6,272 bases of DNA from assembly GCA_016880695.1 (NCBI GenBank), contig JAEHCY010000407.1, forward strand, positions 1 through 6,272, given 5' to 3'. The first letter of the stretch is position 1, and each line of letters opens with the position of its first letter. Source of the stretch: Chromatiaceae bacterium. GTDB lineage: Bacteria; Pseudomonadota; Gammaproteobacteria; Chromatiales; Chromatiaceae. A program made the translations under genes and the position numbers. Positions 1 to 3,460 of the stretch are shown in pieces. Below the pieces are notes generated by a model. That model ran no database searches and was not told the origin of the DNA. It saw nothing but the letters and a program-made list of their open reading frames with translations.

Positions 1-2
1 AT

Positions 3-266
3 GTGACGCTCACCCTGAGTCAGATCCCCAGCCACAATCACGCTCTCCTGGCCTCGACCGGGGTAGGCAACCAGAGCAATCCGTCCGGGCAGGTGCTGTC
101 GCAGGCGCCGCAAATCCAAATGTATATTGAAGACGTTCCCGACAGCACCTTCGCCGCACAGATGGTGGGGGCGACGGGCGGCAGCCAGCCGCACTCGAAC
201 TTCCAGCCCTACCTATGTGTCGATTTCATCATCTCGCTGTTCGGCATCTTCCCGTCGCCAACCTAG
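3..266 (+). CDS. Phage tail collar domain protein (MdpB-like), 3' part only
   Basis: This is the C-terminal 87 codons of a gene that begins before the window; the first in-window codon is not its start. Seen: an SQIPSHNHALL motif (visible residues 6-16) and a C-terminal block GGSQPHSNFQPYL followed by a hydrophobic end. Both motifs recur in the next gene (EIPSHSHQ; GGSGPHNNMQPYL), so the two are tandem paralogues. Known: such proteins of about 170-190 residues carry a tail collar domain, are often annotated microcystin-dependent protein or tail fibre protein, and commonly lie in bacterial chromosomes as two or three tandem copies without other phage genes. The collar domain proper would lie upstream, outside the window. 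Its stop codon overlaps the ribosome site of the next gene, suggesting co-transcription. The role is unknown; a surface or secreted structural protein is an inference. The family assignment is fairly secure. Confidence 0.85.
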   Translation: MTLTLSQIPSHNHALLASTGVGNQSNPSGQVLSQAPQIQMYIEDVPDSTFAAQMVGATGGSQPHSNFQPYLCVDFIISLFGIFPSPT

Positions 267-270
267 GAGG
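265..270 (+). promoter_or_regulatory. Ribosome binding site of the second collar gene
   Basis: AGGAGG lies 5 nt before the ATG at 276 and overlaps the TAG stop of the preceding collar gene (264-266). This fixes the start of the second gene and suggests that the two are translationally linked. Confidence 0.85.
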
Positions 271-275
271 AAATC

Positions 276-800
276 ATGGCAGATCCATTTGTCGCGGAAA
301 TCCGCATTTTCCCGTTCAATTTCGCACCCAAGGGATGGGCCTTCTGTGATGGGCAGATCCTGCCTCTTTCCCAGAATACCGCCCTGTTTTCGCTTCTGGG
401 TACCACCTACGGCGGTGACGGAAAATCCAACTTCGCCCTGCCCAACATGCAAGGGAACGCGCCAATGCATCCCGGCCAGGGACCTGGCCTTTCGCTGCAC
501 GACCTCGGCGAACAAGCCGGGTCGGAGACAGTTACTCTTCTCGAGTCGGAAATCCCGTCCCACTCCCACCAGGCGCGGGCACACGGCGCTGATCCTGCCG
601 ACCTCAATGCTCCGGGCACGAATGACTCCTTGGCGCGTTCCTCCAATGGTTTTGCTTACGCAGCGCCGAGCGCTTTAGCCGCCATGTCTTCCAGCGCCCT
701 TGCTCCGACCGGCGGTAGCGGGCCCCACAACAACATGCAGCCGTATTTGACGCTCAATTTCTGCATCGCGCTTCAGGGCGTCTATCCACCACGCAGCTGA
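276..800 (+). CDS. Phage tail collar domain protein (MdpB-like)
   Basis: This 174-residue protein is of the usual length for the stand-alone collar family. Seen: an N-terminal tail collar domain (about residues 7-60) with the family signature GWAFCDGQ (20-27), then LLGTTYGGDG (40-49) and FALPNMQG (53-60). A middle segment contains EIPSHSHQ (92-99), a low-complexity Ala/Ser-rich stretch follows, and it ends in GGSGPHNNMQPYL and a hydrophobic tail. There is no signal peptide or membrane helix. The start is fixed by AGGAGG five bases upstream. Known: the collar domain comes from phage short tail fibres, and the bacterial paralogues are of unknown function despite the name microcystin-dependent protein. 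It is the last of a tandem set, and the Tat-signal gene follows after 7 bp, so one operon is likely. A decayed prophage tail fibre is an alternative, but the compact tandem arrangement argues against it. Confidence 0.9.
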   Translation: MADPFVAEIRIFPFNFAPKGWAFCDGQILPLSQNTALFSLLGTTYGGDGKSNFALPNMQGNAPMHPGQGPGLSLHDLGEQAGSETVTLLESEIPSHSHQARAHGADPADLNAPGTNDSLARSSNGFAYAAPSALAAMSSSALAPTGGSGPHNNMQPYLTLNFCIALQGVYPPRS

Positions 801-807
801 AACCAAG

Positions 808-1236
808 ATGAACAGGAGATCATTTTTCGCGGCAACAACGGCAGTCATAGGCATATCGCTGTTCGGTGGGTGGCCGCGGGTGTTTGCCGCGTCCCCGACC
901 CGCGCTAAACCGGTGCCGCGCCTGCTGCCGCTGAGTTCCAGCATCAGTCACGACACACTCAAGGCATACGTTGGTCAGGGCTTCAAGGTCTATGGTGGGC
1001 CAGGAGCGCGTTACGTCTTGAACCTGGTGCTCATCTCCATTGAGGACAGGTATCTCGGCAGCGAGACCGATGAGTTCTCGGCCCACTTCCGTGGCCCAGT
1101 CTCCAACCCTCTGGACACTGGCGTGTATTTTTTCGAGCATCCGAGCTCGGGGAAATTCCAGTTAATGCTCGAGCCCATCGGGACCTCGGCGAGCGGCTTG
1201 GATTACCGCGCCATCTTCAACCTGCTGCTGGACTGA
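808..1236 (+). CDS. Tat-exported DUF6916-like protein
   Basis: This is a 142-residue protein of unknown function. Seen: an N-terminal twin-arginine signal, MNRRSFF, then a hydrophobic stretch (8-21) and a likely cleavage site after VFA (residues 25-27). The mature part (about 47-140) aligns with the minus-strand protein at 1731-2024. Shared points are an L-x-x-x-x-x-x-F opening, a central F-x-G-P, a G/A-x-Y segment, and an end of the form G-x-x-x-L-x-L-x-P-I/V-G ... Y-x-A-I-F. From memory this pattern fits DUF6916, a family seen beside collar-type proteins; I could not search to confirm it. The Shine-Dalgarno site is weak, but the start lies 7 bp after the collar gene stop, so translation may be coupled, and the RR motif supports this ATG. 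Tat export implies that it folds, perhaps with a cofactor, in the cytoplasm and acts in the periplasm or outside. Partnership with the collar proteins is an inference. Confidence 0.75.
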   Translation: MNRRSFFAATTAVIGISLFGGWPRVFAASPTRAKPVPRLLPLSSSISHDTLKAYVGQGFKVYGGPGARYVLNLVLISIEDRYLGSETDEFSAHFRGPVSNPLDTGVYFFEHPSSGKFQLMLEPIGTSASGLDYRAIFNLLLD

Positions 1237-1246
1237 TCCCCCGGGG

Positions 1247-1738
1247 GTGCTGAGCCTACGCCCGATCCGACCTGAGGATCGAGAGCTGATATACCGGATC
1301 TACGCCGGAACCCGGGCGGAGGAAATGGCCGTTCTGGAACTGGATGAGGCATGGAAAGATGCCTTTCTGACCCAGCAATTCGAGGCCCAGCATCATCACT
1401 ATCAACACAATTATCTGGGTGCGCGCCTCGATCTGATCCTCGACGGTGAGCAGCCAGTCGGGAGACTCTACGTAGCGCGGTGGGAAAGGGAGATCCGCAT
1501 CATGGACATCGCGCTCCTGCCCGAGCATCGGAACCGCGGTATCGGCAGCTTGCTCATCGGCGAATTGCTGCATGAGGCTTCAGTCGTGGGCAAGACCCTC
1601 AGCATCCATGTCGAACGCTACAACCCAGCCCTGCGTCTTTACCAGCGGCTCGGTTTTCGGATAGACGAGGACAAGGGTGTATATCTGTTGCTGGTGGCGC
1701 AGCCCGGCGAGCTACCGACCCTGGGCTCGCTCAGGTGA
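1247..1738 (+). CDS. GNAT family N-acetyltransferase
   Basis: This 163-residue cytoplasmic enzyme is of normal GNAT length. Seen: the opening LRPIRPEDRELIYRIY (4-19) is a typical GNAT N-terminus. Motif A spans about 83-111 with the acetyl-CoA pyrophosphate loop R-N-R-G-I-G (95-100), and motif B is NPALRLYQRLGF (126-137). An odd His-rich patch, QHHHYQH, lies at 48-54. Known: the family moves an acetyl group from acetyl-CoA to an amine; the substrate here cannot be told. The start is GTG, 10 bp after the Tat-protein stop, with no real Shine-Dalgarno site; the bases before it form CCCCCGGGGG (1238-1247), so coupling to the upstream gene is likely. The next in-frame Met (27) would remove the first strand and is less likely. 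The position suggests that it modifies a product of the collar locus, but that is an inference. Its last 8 bp overlap the opposing gene. Confidence 0.9.
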   Translation: MLSLRPIRPEDRELIYRIYAGTRAEEMAVLELDEAWKDAFLTQQFEAQHHHYQHNYLGARLDLILDGEQPVGRLYVARWEREIRIMDIALLPEHRNRGIGSLLIGELLHEASVVGKTLSIHVERYNPALRLYQRLGFRIDEDKGVYLLLVAQPGELPTLGSLR

Positions 1739-2024
1739 AGATCGCCTCGTAGCGCATAGCCTGTCCGCTTGGGCCGACGGGCACGAGAAAGATTTCCAAC
1801 TCCCCCATGGCGTCGTTCTTCAGCCTGTAGGTCGCCTGCGGCAGCACGGGTCTGAGCGGTCCAGTGAATTCCAGGGAATAGGGCTGGCGACTATAAACAC
1901 CCTGGGCGCTCAGTGGTGTGACGTCCGTCAGTCGCAGATCCATGGCCGTTTCCGCGGATAGGTGCAGGGCGAAATCCTGCTGCAGATGTGCCTGCCAGTG
2001 TTCGACATGGAGTTTGTCCAGCAT
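1731..2024 (-). CDS. DUF6916-like protein, no signal peptide
   Basis: This is a 97-residue protein of unknown function. The start is set at the ATG reading MLDKLHVEH because AGGAGG (2029-2034) stands 4 bases before it; a longer version beginning 10 residues earlier lacks such a site. Seen: an L-x-x-x-F opening, FTGP in the middle, LPQATYRL, then GELEIFLVPVGP and a terminal MRYEAIFT. This is the same layout as the mature part of the Tat-exported protein at 808-1236, so the two are paralogues on opposite strands either side of the GNAT gene. With no signal peptide this copy should stay in the cytoplasm unless it leaves with a partner. The 3' end overlaps the GNAT stop region by 8 bp (tail to tail). 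From memory the pattern matches DUF6916, which is not confirmed by search. That it works with the collar proteins is an inference from proximity. Confidence 0.8.
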   Translation of the reverse strand: MLDKLHVEHWQAHLQQDFALHLSAETAMDLRLTDVTPLSAQGVYSRQPYSLEFTGPLRPVLPQATYRLKNDAMGELEIFLVPVGPSGQAMRYEAIFT

Positions 2025-2028
2025 CGTG

Positions 2029-2034
2029 CCTCCT
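2029..2034 (-). promoter_or_regulatory. Ribosome binding site deciding the start of the minus-strand DUF6916-like gene
   Basis: On the minus strand AGGAGG is followed by CACG and the ATG at 2024. The spacing is short (4 nt) but the match to the anti-Shine-Dalgarno is perfect. It favours the 97-residue product over the longer reading from 2054. Confidence 0.75.
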
Positions 2035-2120
2035 GTTGTTAGTGGGGAGTTCAAAAGGTCAGAATAGGAGGTGATGGGTTGGGGGGATGGGTGATGTGGC
2101 GTTGCGGAAGCAGGGCAGCC

Positions 2121-2149
2121 ATTCGAGTGGGCGCGCCCAAGGCGGTCAA
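2121..2149 (-). promoter_or_regulatory. Weak candidate sigma70 promoter for the minus-strand DUF6916-like gene
   Basis: Minus strand TTGACC (2144-2149, 5 of 6 to consensus) is followed after 17 bp by TCGAAT (2121-2126, 4 of 6). Transcription would start near 2114 and give a leader of about 90 nt. The spacer is very GC-rich. This is the best match I see in the gap upstream of the gene, but a pattern this loose can arise by chance. Confidence 0.25.
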
Positions 2150-2204
2150 GAGCAGTAGACGCCGACCCTAACGGTATTTTGTCCTAAACTTCGCCCCAAA
2201 AGCA

Positions 2205-2229
2205 GAACCCCATGCTAGGCATGGGGTTC
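2205..2229 (-). terminator. Rho-independent terminator of the small four-cysteine gene
   Basis: A perfect 11-bp stem (GAACCCCATGC / GCATGGGGTTC) with a 3-nt loop lies 27 bp past the stop of the minus-strand gene at 2257-2529. On the minus strand it is followed by TGCTTTTGG, a short T-run; no T-run follows on the plus strand, so it acts mainly leftward. It would also separate the small gene from the DUF6916-like gene, making them separate transcripts. Confidence 0.75.
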
Positions 2230-2256
2230 CCTGTATGCCCTGGCTTTGAGCCAAGA

Positions 2257-2529
2257 TTACGGGGTTTTCTTGATGATCGGGTCGTTCATGCCGGCATCGA
2301 AGAAGGCTTTGTTCGCCTTCTCGAAGGCAACACATGCTGGGCCTCCCTTGTCCACGTTCTGCCGGGTGCATTTCCGGGTACCCTTCGCGAGGTCGGCGCA
2401 GGGGGCGCCCGGGGCAAACACCGGGGCGCAGGCCTCGTGCATCTGTTTCTTCAGGGCTGCTTCGTCATCTGCCGCCATAGCAGCAACCGGGCCGATAAGA
2501 AGCAAAGCACAGAATAGGGAGCGTTTCAT
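2257..2529 (-). CDS. Small exported four-cysteine protein, unknown function
   Basis: This is a 90-residue protein I do not recognise. Seen: a classical Sec signal peptide (MKRS, then a hydrophobic core to about residue 16, and the AMA site at 17-19), leaving a mature periplasmic protein of about 71 residues. Mature cysteines are at 34, 44, 54 and 66 (spacings X9, X9, X11), which could form two disulphides. A further Cys at 7 lies inside the signal. The rest is Ala/Lys-rich and probably helical, ending IIKKTP. The start is the ATG at 2527-2529, because AGGAGA (2535-2540) lies 5 nt upstream and the signal peptide begins there; a reading from 2586 would add 19 unlikely residues. It stands alone with its own leader and terminator. 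The cysteine spacing is not a CXXC or CXXCH type, so haem or thioredoxin-like roles are not suggested. Confidence 0.8.
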   Translation of the reverse strand: MKRSLFCALLLIGPVAAMAADDEAALKKQMHEACAPVFAPGAPCADLAKGTRKCTRQNVDKGGPACVAFEKANKAFFDAGMNDPIIKKTP

Positions 2530-2579
2530 TTCATTCTCCTGATCAACAAAAGGTAAAATACGGCTGGCGACGGGAATGC

Positions 2580-2604
2580 TAAGCAAAAGCCTATCTTTTG
2601 CCTA
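2580..2604. repeat. Inverted repeat in the leader of the small four-cysteine gene
   Basis: The arms TAAGCAAAAG (2580-2589) and CTTTTGCCTA (2595-2604) pair in 9 of 10 positions around the 5-nt centre CCTAT; the inner 7 bp are perfect. It lies about 50 bp upstream of the start codon, so it could be a leader hairpin or a dimeric repressor site. It sits in an AT-rich island unlike the GC-rich surroundings. Confidence 0.5.
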
Positions 2605-2634
2605 CTTGAACATAATACCCCAATCACTGCTAAG

Positions 2635-2668
2635 AGTATTTTACTTAACCGTGACAGTATCGTGACGA
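2635..2668 (-). promoter_or_regulatory. Candidate Pho box and -10 for the small four-cysteine gene
   Basis: On the minus strand two 7-bp units, TCGTCAC (2662-2668) and CTGTCAC (2651-2657), lie 11 bp apart with GATA between them. The second is a full match to the PhoB half-site CTGTCA(T/C); the first keeps GTCA. Ten bases further on is AATACT (2635-2640; 4 of 6 to TATAAT), which is the box-to--10 distance found at E. coli phoA. Transcription would start near 2628, giving a leader of about 100 nt that includes the inverted repeat. This is a pattern match only; TATTAT (minus strand, 2612-2617) is an alternative -10. Confidence 0.35.
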
Positions 2669-2770
2669 GGTTGGGGATCGGGCGCGTGGTGAGGGGGCTC
2701 AGCTAGTGCCGCGCCCGGCAGCCATCGAAGGGGTGGCTCAGCCATTTATCGCCTCGACCGGCACCGCGAC

Positions 2771-2820
2771 GTGTCCGGGGGGCCGAGGGTGGCGTAGCTT
2801 CCATCCCCAACACCGGACAC
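2771..2820. repeat. 8-bp perfect inverted repeat, ends of a 50-bp segment
   Basis: GTGTCCGG (2771-2778) and CCGGACAC (2813-2820) are exact reverse complements bracketing 34 bp. The right arm overlaps a second near-palindrome, CGGACA-CC-TGTCCG (2814-2827). Such ends could be insertion-sequence termini, a MITE-like scrap or a protein-binding site. No target duplication is evident. Confidence 0.4.
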
Positions 2821-2880
2821 CTGTCCGTACGCTGTGGCTATGTTTCTCAACAAGTGGCCGGACGTCGCAGCGTCGTTGCG

Positions 2881-2955
2881 GCGAAATCCGCCACGACGTG
2901 CCAGCCAAGTGTGCGGAGCTCGCGGTTCGCCGGGCGGAATCCGGCGAGATTTCGC
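2881..2955. repeat. 8-bp inverted repeat with similar internal units
   Basis: GCGAAATC (2881-2888) pairs exactly with GATTTCGC (2948-2955), 59 bp apart. The related units GCGAAATCCGCC and GCGGAATCCGGC occur near the two arms in direct orientation, so this piece may have grown by short duplication or be part of a mobile-element end. Confidence 0.3.
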
Positions 2956-2998
2956 GGGGGCGGCGCAGTGGGGGTGCCTGGGGTTCGTGGATTACTCG

Positions 2999-3028
2999 TG
3001 GACCAGCGCAAAAACGGACGTTTATACT
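2999..3028 (+). promoter_or_regulatory. Candidate sigma70 promoter at the prp break point
   Basis: TGGACC (2999-3004; 4 of 6 to TTGACA) and TATACT (3023-3028; 5 of 6 to TATAAT) are separated by 18 bp on the plus strand. Initiation near 3035 would fall just where prpC homology begins and would read through the broken prpC into acnD and prpF. It is the best plus-strand promoter I can find upstream of acnD, but it is only a pattern match. Confidence 0.35.
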
Positions 3029-3039
3029 TCCCATGTCGC

Positions 3040-3455
3040 TCCGACAACCCGGACGAGGCGGAGCCCGACATACGAGAGCAGCAGGGAAGTGGTGCCCCGG
3101 CTTGGGTCACCCGGTCGATACCGTCAGCGACCCGCGCAACAAGGTCATCACCAAGGTGGCCCGCCAGCCGAGCGCCGAGCAGAACAAGATGACGGGGTAC
3201 GACCACGCCGAGCGCCCGGAATCCTTCATGTGGCAGTTCAAGCGGATGTTCCCGAACCCGGACGGGTGCTCCGCCGTCAGCTACAACGGATGGGCGTGCT
3301 CGCTGCCATGTTCACGCCGCTGTTCGTGATTGCCCGTGCCTCCGGTTGGTCGGCCCAGGTCAATCGAGCAATGCATCGATGGCAAGATCATCCGCCCGAG
3401 CGCCAACACCCTTGGCCCAGAAAACCAGAAAGATCATCCCGCTGAAGGATCCTAA
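3040..3455 (+). pseudogene. prpC: prpC remnant: C-terminal third of 2-methylcitrate synthase, frameshifted
   Basis: Intact PrpC (about 375-390 residues, citrate synthase family) joins propionyl-CoA and oxaloacetate to make 2-methylcitrate. Here only the last roughly 137 codons are recognisable, spread over frames. DNPDEAEPDIR is read from 3043; EVVPRLG from 3086 in a second frame; HPVDTVSDPRNKVI from 3108 in a third, running through MWQFKRMFPNPD and SAVSYN; MFTPLFVIARASGWSA from about 3308; and IEQCIDGKIIRPSAN from 3363. The final stop is TAA at 3453-3455. Against remembered family sequence these are four single-base-type shifts plus a missing N-terminal two thirds, including most of the active-site region. 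Substitutions at conserved places (GFGHPVY reads LGHPVD; LDWFSAVSY reads PDGCSAVSY) show real decay, not only sequencing error. The stop lies 5 bp before acnD, as expected for the ancestral prpC-acnD operon. No functional product is expected. Confidence 0.88.
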
Positions 3456-3460
3456 CTAAG

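Larger units (their letters stand above)
2700..2998. other. GC-rich stretch without a convincing gene
   Basis: I see no protein here that resembles a known family on either strand. Long open frames cross it, but they are Arg/Pro/Ala/Ser-rich with no ribosome site, as expected by chance in GC-rich DNA. It holds several inverted repeats (2771-2820, 2814-2827, 2881-2955). It occupies the place where prpB and the first two thirds of prpC would be in an intact operon, so it probably results from insertion and deletion. A worn mobile-element end is possible but I cannot name one. Confidence 0.5.

Noticed and set aside
127..678. A plus-strand 183-codon open frame overlapping both collar genes
   Set aside because: It is Arg/Ser/Pro-rich and out of frame with the two clear collar paralogues.
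3..800. A prophage tail module
   Set aside because: Collar domains come from phage, but no assembly, baseplate, lysis or integrase genes are in the window; the upstream side is unseen, so this is not excluded outside it.
1238..1247. CCCCCGGGGG as a hairpin hiding the GNAT start
   Set aside because: A palindrome with no loop cannot fold on itself as a stable hairpin; it is simply GC-rich spacer lacking a good ribosome site.
2212..2542. Two plus-strand open frames across the four-cysteine gene
   Set aside because: Neither has a ribosome site or a recognisable fold; the minus-strand reading has a signal peptide, a ribosome site and a terminator.
2706..3329. A 207-codon plus-strand open frame as an intact gene
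   Set aside because: Only codons from about 3108 to 3290 match a family (PrpC); the rest is chance open frame, there is no ribosome site, and the family match leaves the frame at both ends.
2834..3445. A 203-codon plus-strand open frame as an intact gene
   Set aside because: Its only family-like parts are EVV (3086) and the FTPLFVIARASGWSA segment, which are pieces of the prpC remnant in this frame.
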